The position numbers were made by a program, and so were the translations under genes. This document shows positions 1 to 5,313 of a DNA stretch of 6,163 bases, piece by piece. The first letter of the stretch is position 1. Each line of letters opens with the position of its first letter. Location of the stretch: the NCBI GenBank assembly GCA_002291945.1, contig DBAZ01000033.1, forward strand, positions 1 through 6,163, written 5' to 3'. This stretch comes from Tepidimonas sp. UBA997 (GTDB taxonomy: Bacteria; Pseudomonadota; Gammaproteobacteria; Burkholderiales; Burkholderiaceae_C). Under the pieces are notes generated by a model that made no database searches, was not told the DNA's origin, and was given only the letters and a program-made list of their open reading frames with translations.

Positions 1-25
1 GATTAGGTGACAGAGCCTTTTTTTT
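1..25 (+). terminator. Probable 3' arm of an intrinsic terminator cut by the window edge
   Basis: The window opens with a 17-base segment (1-17, containing GGTGACAGAGCC) followed directly by eight T residues (18-25). This is the form expected of the descending arm and U-tract of a plus-strand intrinsic terminator whose ascending arm lies just left of the window. The complementary arm is not visible, so the hairpin is inferred. If correct, a plus-strand gene or RNA operon ends just outside the window. Confidence 0.35.
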
Positions 26-247
26 GCCCGAAACGCCAGTGTTGGCGCGGTTTCCAGCCTTGGCCTCTTGAGCACGCCCCTCCGGAATTTGCAGTTTCCG
101 GTGCGCATTTCGCCGTTTTTCTCTCTCTGTTCTCTGTTGTCCTCTTGAGCATTCAAGGCCCGAAGTCGTGTGTTGGCGCGGGTTTGCGGGCCGTCGGTTT
201 GCTGCTTCGCTTGCTCTAGCTGGAGCGACCGAGATAGCGAAAGGCAC
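26..247. other. Non-coding stretch with short dispersed direct repeats
   Basis: No convincing gene is seen here. Two imperfect copies of a roughly 28-base unit lie at 26-53 and 158-185; they share GCCCGAA at the left and TGTTGGCGCGG near the right. A second pair of identical 11-base words, CCTCTTGAGCA, lies at 64-74 and 141-151. The order is therefore A-B-B'-A', all in the same orientation, with a pyrimidine-rich CTCTCTCTGTTCTCTG tract (121-136) just before B'. A small inverted repeat CGCCA/TGGCG (34-38 and 43-47) sits inside copy A, and TTCGCT/AGCGAA (206-211 and 236-241) flanks an inner GCTC/GAGC pair. The possible 70-codon plus-strand frame at 7-219 has no family resemblance that I recognise. 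Confidence 0.5.
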
Positions 248-270
248 AAAAAAGCCGCCTTGTGGCGGCT
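248..270 (-). terminator. Intrinsic terminator, minus strand
   Basis: A perfect 7-bp stem, AGCCGCC (253-259) with GGCGGCT (264-270), closes a 4-base TTGT loop. On the minus strand it is followed by a run of T residues (complement of A at 248-252, continuing from the last stem base). This is a textbook rho-independent terminator for minus-strand transcription. The nearest gene it could serve is the ComEA-like gene, whose stop codon is about 170 bases upstream. The IS-like remnant lies between them and may have been inserted between the gene and its original terminator. Confidence 0.8.
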
Positions 271-298
271 GGCTCGCCGCATGAAACGAATATTTCAG

Positions 299-370
299 GA
301 GTGACGACTGAAGTTGCGAGCGCTCATCATCCGTCAGCAGCCATTCAACCTTCGGCTTTCCTCGTCTCAT
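299..370 (-). pseudogene. 5' fragment of an IS630-like transposase gene
   Basis: Translation from the minus-strand ATG at 370 gives MRRGKPKVEWLLTDDERSQL, then QSSL. The pattern of a basic RGxPK stretch, hydrophobic residues, then (T/S)-D/E-D/E-ER-x-x-L is typical of the start of the N-terminal helix-turn-helix region of IS630-family transposases. The expected continuation (a second helix rich in R, A and L) is absent; the frame instead passes through the terminator hairpin at 248-270. The frame stays open to the left window edge, but nothing after about codon 24 looks like a transposase. It cannot encode a functional enzyme, whose usual length is several hundred residues including a DDE catalytic domain. 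A chance resemblance is possible because only about 24 residues support the call. Confidence 0.35.
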
Positions 371-443
371 GGCAGTATCTCCGTTCCCAAGATACCGCGT
401 TGGCACGCAAGTTGAGTGCCAACAATGAACGCGACAGAACACT
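304..443 (-). mobile_element. Remnant of the left end of an IS630-like insertion sequence
   Basis: On the minus strand, immediately after the ComEA-like reading frame, the sequence reads TA then GTGTTCTGTCGCGTTCATTG. This resembles, from memory, terminal inverted repeats of IS630-family elements, which insert at TA dinucleotides. About 70 bases further in, an ATG (370) opens a frame whose product resembles the N-terminus of IS630-family transposases. The resemblance stops after roughly 22 codons, near position 304, and no matching opposite terminal repeat was found between there and base 1. The element therefore appears to be a roughly 140-base end fragment and not an active IS. The inner boundary is approximate, and the assignment is by pattern recognition only. 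Confidence 0.4.
399..423. repeat. Perfect 8-bp inverted repeat inside the IS-like remnant
   Basis: GTTGGCAC (399-406) and GTGCCAAC (416-423) are exact reverse complements separated by 9 bases. The hairpin lies 19 bases beyond the ComEA-like stop codon on the minus strand and 28 bases before the transposase-like ATG. No T-tract follows on either strand, so it is not a typical intrinsic terminator. It could be a subterminal structure of the mobile element or could stabilise the 3' end of the comEA transcript. Confidence 0.6.
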
Positions 444-786
444 AGCGCATCGGCACCCAAAGCGGTTGCGGATTAGGCCGCTGATACAGCCCGTTGGCCT
501 CGGCTGCAAAGGGTTGCCCGTTCACTCTGAGCCCCTGCTCCGACAGGCGTGCTGCGCGGGTCGGGCCGATGCCCCGCACGCGCTCGATGAAGTCGTTCCA
601 GTGGGCAAAGGGTTGACGGGATCGGGCCTCCATGATGCGTTGACTGGTGGTCGGACCGATCCCTTTGATGGCCATCAGGTCTTCCGGGCTTGCCCGGTTC
701 GCTTCGACAGCCGCGTTGGCGTGACCCAGCCCCAAAGTGGCGCACAAGGCAATGGTCGCCGCCCATTGGGCCATGGTTTTTTTCAT
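442..786 (-). CDS. comEA: ComEA-like helix-hairpin-helix DNA-binding protein, exported
   Basis: The 114-residue product has a Sec signal peptide: a KK start, a hydrophobic core at residues 8-20, and an AxA-type site near residue 25 (GHANA). Two helix-hairpin-helix elements follow, with GIGP at 42-45 and 72-75, preceded by the ASPEDLMAIKGIG segment typical of the ComEA family. ComEA proteins bind double-stranded DNA non-specifically in the periplasm during natural transformation; short free-standing versions like this one are common in proteobacteria, and their role is often unproven. The start at 786 was chosen because GGGAG lies 7 bases upstream. The ATG at 792 sits only 1 base from that site, and longer upstream frames read through the promoter and the divergent gene. 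The last 24 residues are proline-rich with no domain, and the TAG stop coincides with the apparent IS junction, so the C-terminus may be altered from the ancestral form. Confidence 0.85.
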   Translation of the reverse strand: MKKTMAQWAATIALCATLGLGHANAAVEANRASPEDLMAIKGIGPTTSQRIMEARSRQPFAHWNDFIERVRGIGPTRAARLSEQGLRVNGQPFAAEANGLYQRPNPQPLWVPMR

Positions 787-802
787 CTGCATACTCCCTG
801 TT

Positions 803-827
803 GTCTGTGTCTGTGCACAATACAGAC
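803..827. repeat. Inverted repeat GTCTGT/ACAGAC in the divergent promoter region
   Basis: GTCTGT occurs twice in tandem (803-808 and 809-814), and its reverse complement ACAGAC lies at 822-827, 7 bases after the second copy. The structure covers the -10 and probable start site of the comEA promoter and lies between two divergent genes. It could be an operator, but six-base half-sites arise easily by chance. Confidence 0.3.
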
Positions 828-847
828 CAACAATATAACCGAGCCAA
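819..847 (-). promoter_or_regulatory. Candidate sigma-70 promoter for the comEA-like gene
   Basis: Read on the minus strand, TTGGCT (complement of 842-847) and TGTATT (complement of 819-824) are separated by exactly 17 bases. They match the -35 and -10 consensus at about four positions each. Transcription would begin near 812, giving a leader of about 25 bases that contains the GGGAG ribosome site. The -10 overlaps an inverted repeat (809-814 with 822-827), which could bind a regulator. The assignment is by eye only. Confidence 0.4.
834..839 (+). promoter_or_regulatory. Candidate -10 element for the Nudix gene
   Basis: TATAAC matches the -10 consensus at five of six positions and would place the transcript start near 846, only about 6 bases before the ATG at 852. 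No convincing -35 is seen at 16-18 bases upstream. If used, the transcript would have almost no leader, which fits the poor ribosome site. Confidence 0.25.
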
Positions 848-851
848 TAGG

Positions 852-1508
852 ATGGATCCGCGTCAGGTGCCGATTTCAGGGGTGGACTTCCATCTGCCTG
901 CCGTGGCGGGTGACCGGTTGACACCGGTTGAGTTGCGTCAACGCTTTGCGAGCCCACCGCCGTGGACGCCTGAAATCCGCCAGGAGACTCCCTGGGAGGC
1001 CCGACAGCCGACTCCCGCTGCCGTGCTCGTGGGTTTGGTGTTGCGTGAATCACCGACGGTGCTGCTGACACAGCGCACCTCACATTTGCCTACGCATGCC
1101 AGTCAGATCGCTTTTCCGGGTGGGAAGGTCGACCGTGCAGATGCCAGCCCGACGGCGACGGCGTTGCGCGAAGCCTGGGAAGAGGTGGGCCTGAGTCCTG
1201 ATGGTGTGGAGATTCTGGGTCAGTTGCCGGACTATGCCACGGGGTCCTCGTTTGTGGTGACGCCCGTGGTCGGTTTGGTGTCGCCGGATGTGCCGGTGCA
1301 GCCCAACCCCCAGGAGGTGGCTGAAATCTTTGAGGTACCGCTGGCTTACCTGATGAATCCGGCGCACCACCGGCGACATGAGGCGTGGTGGGAGGGGCGA
1401 CACCGGCAGTGGTACTCCATGCCTTACTACGATGGGGGGGCGGAGCGATACATCTGGGGGGTCACAGCGGGGATGCTGCGGAACCTCTACCGCCTGCTGA
1501 TTGCCTGA
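852..1508 (+). CDS. nudL: Nudix hydrolase, CoA pyrophosphatase family (NudL/UPF0035-like)
   Basis: This family hydrolyses the pyrophosphate of coenzyme A and derivatives to phosphopantetheine and 3',5'-ADP in the cytosol. The 218-residue product carries the Nudix box at residues 90-114 (GGKVD, an acidic residue in place of the usual first Glu as in many CoA hydrolases, then ALREAWEEVGL, with R106, E107, E110 and E111). Just before it lies the CoA-family signature (LLT at 71-73 through FPGG at 88-91). The C-terminal MPYYDGGAERYIWGVTAG segment matches the family's F/Y-x-WG-x-TAG ending. Three positions of the recalled upstream signature differ: Ser/Ala is Thr76, Arg is Pro80 and Gly is Ser84. 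The start at 852 is the first ATG after the divergent promoter region and gives the expected N-terminus; it has only a poor ribosome site (GAG at 841-843, AGG adjacent to ATG). A run of seven G (1434-1440) sits in the coding sequence, but the frame is intact. Confidence 0.88.
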   Translation: MDPRQVPISGVDFHLPAVAGDRLTPVELRQRFASPPPWTPEIRQETPWEARQPTPAAVLVGLVLRESPTVLLTQRTSHLPTHASQIAFPGGKVDRADASPTATALREAWEEVGLSPDGVEILGQLPDYATGSSFVVTPVVGLVSPDVPVQPNPQEVAEIFEVPLAYLMNPAHHRRHEAWWEGRHRQWYSMPYYDGGAERYIWGVTAGMLRNLYRLLIA

Positions 1509-1562
1509 TGCAGCCTAGGGTTTTTCTGTGCGGCTTCGTTCTGGACAGGGGCTTGACGCCGC

Positions 1563-1568
1563 TATGAT
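1563..1568 (+). promoter_or_regulatory. Candidate -10 element directly before the CobD/CbiB-like gene
   Basis: TATGAT matches the -10 consensus at five of six positions. A start point would fall close to the ATG at 1575, suggesting a leaderless or near-leaderless transcript. A -35 is uncertain: TGGACA (1542-1547) is a good match but leaves only 15 bases of spacing. The gene may instead be co-transcribed with the Nudix gene 66 bases upstream. Confidence 0.25.
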
Positions 1569-1574
1569 GCCGCC

Positions 1575-2474
1575 ATGAGCTTTTTTGCGATTTTGCTCGC
1601 CTTGATGCTGGAACAAGCCCGACCCGTGTCGCGCAACAACCCGGCCCATTCGGGCTTGCGCGCGTGGTCCCGATGGGCGCAGCAAGCCCTCGATGCGGGT
1701 CATATGTCCCACGGCTGGCTGGCCTGGGGCCTCGCCGTGCTGCTGCCGACGCTGGCGTCCGCCGTGGTGTTCTGGCTGCTTTCTGCCTTGCACCCGTTGC
1801 TGGGTTTTGCCTGGCTGGTGCTGGCCCTGTACCTGACGCTGGGTTTCCGGCAGTTCAGTCATCACTTCACGGCCATTCGTGTGGCGCTCGAATCGGGCGA
1901 TGAGGAGGGTGCTCGCACGGCCCTGGCCCAGTGGAAGAACGCCGACATCACCGCCTCAAGCCGGGAGGCTTTTTTGCGTCAGGTGATTGATTATTCCGTC
2001 ATTTCAGCGCATCGGCATGTGTTTGGTGTACTGGCCTGTTTTGTGGCTTGTGCGGCGTTGGGTTTGGGTCCGGCAGGCGCGGTGGCTTATCGGTTGGCCG
2101 AGCATGTGTCCAGGCGCTGGACGCAAGCCGTGCCGGGCCTGCCCGAGCATGCGTCGAATCAAGCCGCGCGTAGGGCCTGGCGTTGGATCGATTTTGTGCC
2201 GGTCCGGGTGACGGCGCTGTTTTTTGCCGTGGTGGGACACTTTGAAGAAGCGATTGCCAACTGGCGACAGGAAGGACCGTCCGCCGACAACGATCAACTG
2301 CTTCTGGCGGCGACTGCCGGCGCCATGAATCTTCGGTTCTTGAATGCATCGTTGTCCAGCGGGCTGGATTCGCCGCAGTTGGTTCATTTGGCAGGTGTGG
2401 TCGGGCTGGTGTGGCGCAGTGTGGTGTTCTGGCTCGTTCTGCTGGCCCTGGCCATGATCGTGCGACTGATCTGA
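1575..2474 (+). CDS. CobD/CbiB-like (AmpE-related) integral membrane protein
   Basis: The 299-residue product has hydrophobic segments near residues 49-70, 74-90, 148-173, 206-222 and 272-297, so it is a polytopic inner-membrane protein. It resembles proteins annotated CobD/CbiB family or AmpE-like in Burkholderiales, with the conserved-looking segments MSFFAILLALMLEQARP at the start, GFRQFSHHFTAIR (90-102), SVISAHRHVFGVLACF (141-156), GPAGAVAYRLAE (165-176) and the GHFEEAI stretch (221-227). True CbiB/CobD attaches aminopropanol to cobyric acid in cobalamin synthesis. No other cobalamin gene is in view, so that role is not supported here; AmpE-type proteins have been linked to beta-lactamase signalling. 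No Shine-Dalgarno precedes the ATG. A five-codon frame (1564-1578) ends in a TGA overlapping it as ATGA. The gene follows the Nudix gene by 66 bases and converges on rsgA. The family call is fairly confident, the biochemical role is not. Confidence 0.75.
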   Translation: MSFFAILLALMLEQARPVSRNNPAHSGLRAWSRWAQQALDAGHMSHGWLAWGLAVLLPTLASAVVFWLLSALHPLLGFAWLVLALYLTLGFRQFSHHFTAIRVALESGDEEGARTALAQWKNADITASSREAFLRQVIDYSVISAHRHVFGVLACFVACAALGLGPAGAVAYRLAEHVSRRWTQAVPGLPEHASNQAARRAWRWIDFVPVRVTALFFAVVGHFEEAIANWRQEGPSADNDQLLLAATAGAMNLRFLNASLSSGLDSPQLVHLAGVVGLVWRSVVFWLVLLALAMIVRLI

Positions 2475-2487
2475 GTGGTGCGCTCAG
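2471..2487. terminator. Small hairpin spanning both convergent stop codons
   Basis: CTGAGTG (2471-2477) can pair with CGCTCAG (2481-2487), giving seven pairs including one T-G wobble around a 3-base loop. It overlaps the stop codon of the CobD/CbiB-like gene (2472-2474) and that of rsgA (2484-2486). No T-tract follows on either side, so it would be at best a weak bidirectional terminator or an mRNA end structure. Confidence 0.25.
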
Positions 2488-3371
2488 TAGCGCGGCGGCG
2501 CCGACAACTCGGCAAACAGATCGGTGTAGAGCTTGTACCTGTGCTCGCTGAGGGACTGCCCCACAGCGGCGCGCACACCGCAACCGGGTTCATGCAGGTG
2601 GGTGCAGTTGTAAAACCGACATTGCCCCAGGTGCGTGGCCAGGTCCGGCATGAGGTGCGCCAACTGCATGGCTTTGATGTGCTGAAGCCCAAACTCCTGA
2701 AAGCCCGGCGAATCAATGATCGCTGCCTGACGCTGGTCATCCAGCCAGTACCAGCGCGTACTGGTCGTGGTGTGACGGCCTGAATTCAGGGCCTTCGAAA
2801 TCGAGGCGGTGGCGGCACCAGCATCGGGCAGTAAATGATTGACCAGCGTGCTTTTCCCCGCACCCGACGGGCCCAGCACAAAGGTAATACGGCCTGTGAG
2901 TTGCTCCTTCAGGGCGACGAGCCCTTCGCTGCTGTTGAGGCTCAGCGCCAGTACCGGCAAGCCCATCGCCCGATACGGACTCAGACGCTCCCAGCCCGCC
3001 GCAAAAGGCTCAGGCAGGTCTTGCTTGTTGAGTACCACGAACGCCCGAATACCCGCTGCCTGCGCCGCGATCAGTGCCCGGTTGAGCTGGCTTTCCGAAA
3101 ATACAGGCTCGGCGGCCAGCAAGATCAGCACCTGATCCAGGTTGGCGGCAAACGACTTGGTTCTTGTCTCGTCCTGACGGTACAACAGGTTGTGGCGGGG
3201 AACGATCGACTCGACCGTGCCTTCATCGCCCGAGGGTAGCCACTGCACCTGGTCGCCCACCACCGCCAGATTCTTCTTTCCGCGGGGGTGGCAGAGTTGC
3301 AACTGACCGTGTTCGTCCTCTACCCACACGTGGCGCCCATGGGTCGCGACGACGCGTCCGTACTGCGTCAT
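2484..3371 (-). CDS. rsgA: Ribosome small subunit-dependent GTPase A
   Basis: RsgA is a circularly permuted GTPase that binds the 30S subunit late in assembly and helps check or release maturation factors. The 295-residue product has the full architecture: an N-terminal OB-fold at about 1-65, then G motifs in the permuted order G4 NKQD (115-118), G1 P-loop GPSGAGKST (167-175), a threonine-rich G2 region GRHTTT (198-203) and G3 DSPG (220-223). The C-terminal zinc site has C251, C256, H258 and C264, matching the known Cx4CxHx5C spacing. Length is normal. The start at 3371 overlaps the stop of the upstream M48 gene as ATGA, and no separate Shine-Dalgarno is seen, so translation is probably coupled. 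It converges with the CobD/CbiB-like gene 9 bases away. Confidence 0.97.
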   Translation of the reverse strand: MTQYGRVVATHGRHVWVEDEHGQLQLCHPRGKKNLAVVGDQVQWLPSGDEGTVESIVPRHNLLYRQDETRTKSFAANLDQVLILLAAEPVFSESQLNRALIAAQAAGIRAFVVLNKQDLPEPFAAGWERLSPYRAMGLPVLALSLNSSEGLVALKEQLTGRITFVLGPSGAGKSTLVNHLLPDAGAATASISKALNSGRHTTTSTRWYWLDDQRQAAIIDSPGFQEFGLQHIKAMQLAHLMPDLATHLGQCRFYNCTHLHEPGCGVRAAVGQSLSEHRYKLYTDLFAELSAPPRY

Positions 3372-4639
3372 ACAGGCATGCGAGCCAGGCGCTCGCTGGC
3401 TGGCGGATGCGAATAGTAGAACTTCACGTACAGCGGGTCCGGGGTGAGCGTGCTGGCGTTGTCCTGGTAGAGTTTGAGCAAGGCGCTCGCGAGGTCTTTG
3501 CCATCGGCGTGGGCCATGGCAAAGGCGTCGGCCTCAAACTCGTGCTGGCGCGACAATAGGCTCATGAGCGGGGTGATGAAAAAGGTGGCCAGGGGCACCA
3601 CACTCAGAAACAGGATCAGCGCCAGAGCACTGTTGGAACCTGTGAAGTTGGGGGTGACCCCCAGCCCGGCGTAAAACCACACCTGAGCGGACAGCCAGCC
3701 CAGCAAGGCAAACCCGACAAGACTGATGACGCACATCAGACCGATCCGCTTGATGATGTGCCGATGGCGGAAATGCCCCAGTTCATGGGCCAGGACGGCG
3801 TCGATTTCAGCCGGTGAGAGTTGCTGAAGCAGGGTGTCAAAGAACACCACGCGCTTGGCGGGCCCAAAGCCGGTGAAGTAGGCGTTGGCGTGGGCGCTGC
3901 GCTTGCTACCATCCATCACGAACAGGCCTTTGGCGCTGAAGCCGCAGCGCTGCATCAACTGCTGAATACGTGTTTTCAGGGCCTCATCATCGAGCGGTTT
4001 GAACTGATTGAACAGCGGCGCAATCACGGTCGGGTAGAGCACCAGCAACAACAGGTTGAAGCCCATCCAGGCGGCCCAGGCCCACAGCCACCAGTAGGCA
4101 CCGGCCGAGTCCATCAGCCACATCACCAGCGCCGCTACCGGCAGGCCGATCACCAGTCCCACGCCGACGCCTTTCAGACCGTCCATGAGCCAAAGCCTGG
4201 GCGTCATGCGGTTGAAGCCAAAACGTTGTTCCAGGCGGAAAATCCGATACCACGCCACAGGCAGCTCCAGCAAGCCCCCAACGGTAGCAAAGGCCACCAA
4301 CAGGGCCAGTTGCTGGTGCATGCCCTGGCCCATCCACCCCATGAGCCACTGGTTGAGCAGATGCAATCCCCCCATGAGGGTCCAGCCGACTAGGATGGCA
4401 GCGGCCAGCGCCGCATCCACCAAACCCACGCGCAGTTTGGCGACGGTGTAGTCGGCCGCTTTCTGGTGCGCAGGAAGCGAAATGGTCTGATCAAAAGGGG
4501 TGGGGACCGCATGCCGGTGCGTCGCTACGTGGCGAATCTGGCGGCTGGCCAGCCAGAAACGTGCGGCTAGACCCACCAGAAGCAGGGCAGCAAAAATCAG
4601 TCCCCAGATCGATTCATAGAGTTGCAATGCGTTATTCAT
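3368..4639 (-). CDS. M48-family membrane zinc metallopeptidase (Ste24-like)
   Basis: The 423-residue product is an integral membrane protease related to Ste24/CAAX prenyl protease 1. In bacteria, which lack prenylated CAAX substrates, this family is thought to act in membrane protein quality control; the substrate here is unknown. The zinc motif HELGH lies at 285-289, with E367 as likely third ligand and D371 in the EFEAD motif (367-371). The conserved SKRSAHANAYFTGFGPAKRV region (245-264) precedes the zinc motif, and the HPPASER segment (411-417) closes the domain. Hydrophobic stretches near 9-29, 73-98, 108-128, 155-177, 182-209, 298-323 and 338-358 fit the multi-spanning Ste24 fold. The ATG at 4639 places the first membrane helix correctly, although no Shine-Dalgarno is evident. 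Its stop overlaps the rsgA start by 4 bases, so the two form an operon, and it is divergent from orn across 57 bases. Confidence 0.92.
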   Translation of the reverse strand: MNNALQLYESIWGLIFAALLLVGLAARFWLASRQIRHVATHRHAVPTPFDQTISLPAHQKAADYTVAKLRVGLVDAALAAAILVGWTLMGGLHLLNQWLMGWMGQGMHQQLALLVAFATVGGLLELPVAWYRIFRLEQRFGFNRMTPRLWLMDGLKGVGVGLVIGLPVAALVMWLMDSAGAYWWLWAWAAWMGFNLLLLVLYPTVIAPLFNQFKPLDDEALKTRIQQLMQRCGFSAKGLFVMDGSKRSAHANAYFTGFGPAKRVVFFDTLLQQLSPAEIDAVLAHELGHFRHRHIIKRIGLMCVISLVGFALLGWLSAQVWFYAGLGVTPNFTGSNSALALILFLSVVPLATFFITPLMSLLSRQHEFEADAFAMAHADGKDLASALLKLYQDNASTLTPDPLYVKFYYSHPPASERLARMPV

Positions 4640-4696
4640 GAGTGAAGTCTAGCCAATGCCGAAAAGCTGCGCACGTAATCGGCGAAAATACGGCTG
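4640..4696. promoter_or_regulatory. Short divergent intergenic region between M48 gene and orn
   Basis: Only 57 bases separate the two divergent start codons, so promoters for the M48-rsgA operon and for orn must overlap each other or extend into the opposite coding region. TTGCAA (4622-4627), inside the M48 gene, is a possible -35 for orn, but no good -10 follows at 16-18 bases. No convincing promoter or Shine-Dalgarno could be fixed for either gene by eye. Confidence 0.4.
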
Positions 4697-5290
4697 ATGG
4701 ATGCCACTGATACCCGTTCGGGGGAGCCGAACCCTACAGCCGAGCTGTTGCACAAAAGCGACCAGAACCTGGTCTGGCTGGACTGCGAAATGAGCGGGCT
4801 GGACCCTGAAAAGGAGCGCTTGCTCGAAATTGCCGTGGTGATCACGGGCCCACAGCTCACCCCGCGTGTGGAAGGCCCCGTGCTCGTGATGCACCAGTCC
4901 GCCGCAGTGCTCGAGGCCATGGACAACTGGAACAAGGGCACTCACGGTAAAAGCGGCTTGATCGACAAGGTCAAGGCCAGCACAATGACCGAGGCACAAG
5001 CTGAACAGGAAGTGCTGGAGTTCATCAGGCGCTATGTGCCCAAAAACGGCTCACCTTTGTGCGGGAACACCATCGGCCAGGATCGGCGCTTTTTGGTCAA
5101 GTACATGCCCAAGCTGGAAGATTACCTGCATTATCGCAACCTGGACGTCAGCACCCTGAAGGAGCTTGCCAAGCGCTGGAGACCTGAAATTTATGCTGCC
5201 TTCAAAAAACAGCAGCGCCACACGGCCCTCGCCGACGTGCACGAGTCCATCGACGAACTGGCTTATTACCGCGAGCACTTTCTGCGCTGA
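4697..5290 (+). CDS. orn: Oligoribonuclease (DEDDh 3'-5' exoribonuclease)
   Basis: Orn degrades the shortest RNA fragments, notably dinucleotides including pGpG from c-di-GMP breakdown, to mononucleotides in the cytosol. It is often essential in proteobacteria. The 197-residue product shows all three exonuclease motifs: ExoI WLDCEMSGLDP with D29 and E31, ExoII GNTIGQDRRF with D129, and ExoIII HTALADVHESIDEL with H175 and D180, the DEDDh signature. The YHYRNLDVSTLKEL type segment (here HYRNLDVSTLKEL, 145-157) is also typical. Length is slightly above the roughly 180 residues usual for the family because of an N-terminal lead of about 20 residues before the QNLVWLDCEM core. The ATG at 4697 is the only upstream Met codon in frame close to the core, but a TTG at codon 18 cannot be excluded. 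Transcription ends at the hairpin at 5346-5368. Confidence 0.96.
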   Translation: MDATDTRSGEPNPTAELLHKSDQNLVWLDCEMSGLDPEKERLLEIAVVITGPQLTPRVEGPVLVMHQSAAVLEAMDNWNKGTHGKSGLIDKVKASTMTEAQAEQEVLEFIRRYVPKNGSPLCGNTIGQDRRFLVKYMPKLEDYLHYRNLDVSTLKELAKRWRPEIYAAFKKQQRHTALADVHESIDELAYYREHFLR

Positions 5291-5313
5291 GTCCAGGGTT
5301 TCTGCGCATCGAG

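Noticed and set aside
26..185. Repeats considered as a CRISPR array or integron attC sites
   Set aside because: There are only two copies of each unit, with unequal spacing and no regular spacers. The GTTGG words do not fit the attC core pattern.
7..219. Plus-strand frame of 70 codons
   Set aside because: It begins inside the probable terminator, has no ribosome site, and its low-complexity hydrophobic product has no recognised relatives.
1..370. Minus-strand open frame of 123 codons starting at the transposase-like ATG and running off the left edge
   Set aside because: Only the first 22-24 codons look like a protein family. The frame reads through a strong intrinsic terminator at 248-270 and then gives a composition unlike any domain, so the openness is probably chance.
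262..921. Plus-strand open frame of 219 codons
   Set aside because: It runs antisense to the comEA-like gene, through the promoter region and into the Nudix gene, and has no recognisable domain.
787..1083. N-terminal extension of the comEA-like frame up to 1083
   Set aside because: It would overlap the Nudix gene antisense, bury the signal peptide internally and ignore the well-placed GGGAG before 786.
1434..1440. Run of seven G in the Nudix gene as a possible frameshift or phase-variation site
   Set aside because: The frame is intact and the conserved C-terminus follows in frame, so there is no sign of a shift in this sequence.
1999..2583. Minus-strand frame of 194 codons opposite the CobD/CbiB-like gene
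   Set aside because: It is Arg/Pro-rich shadow coding antisense to a well-supported membrane protein gene, and it overlaps the end of rsgA.
3821..4393. Plus-strand frame of 190 codons opposite the M48 gene
   Set aside because: It is a His/Gln/Pro-rich antisense shadow of a gene with intact catalytic motifs.
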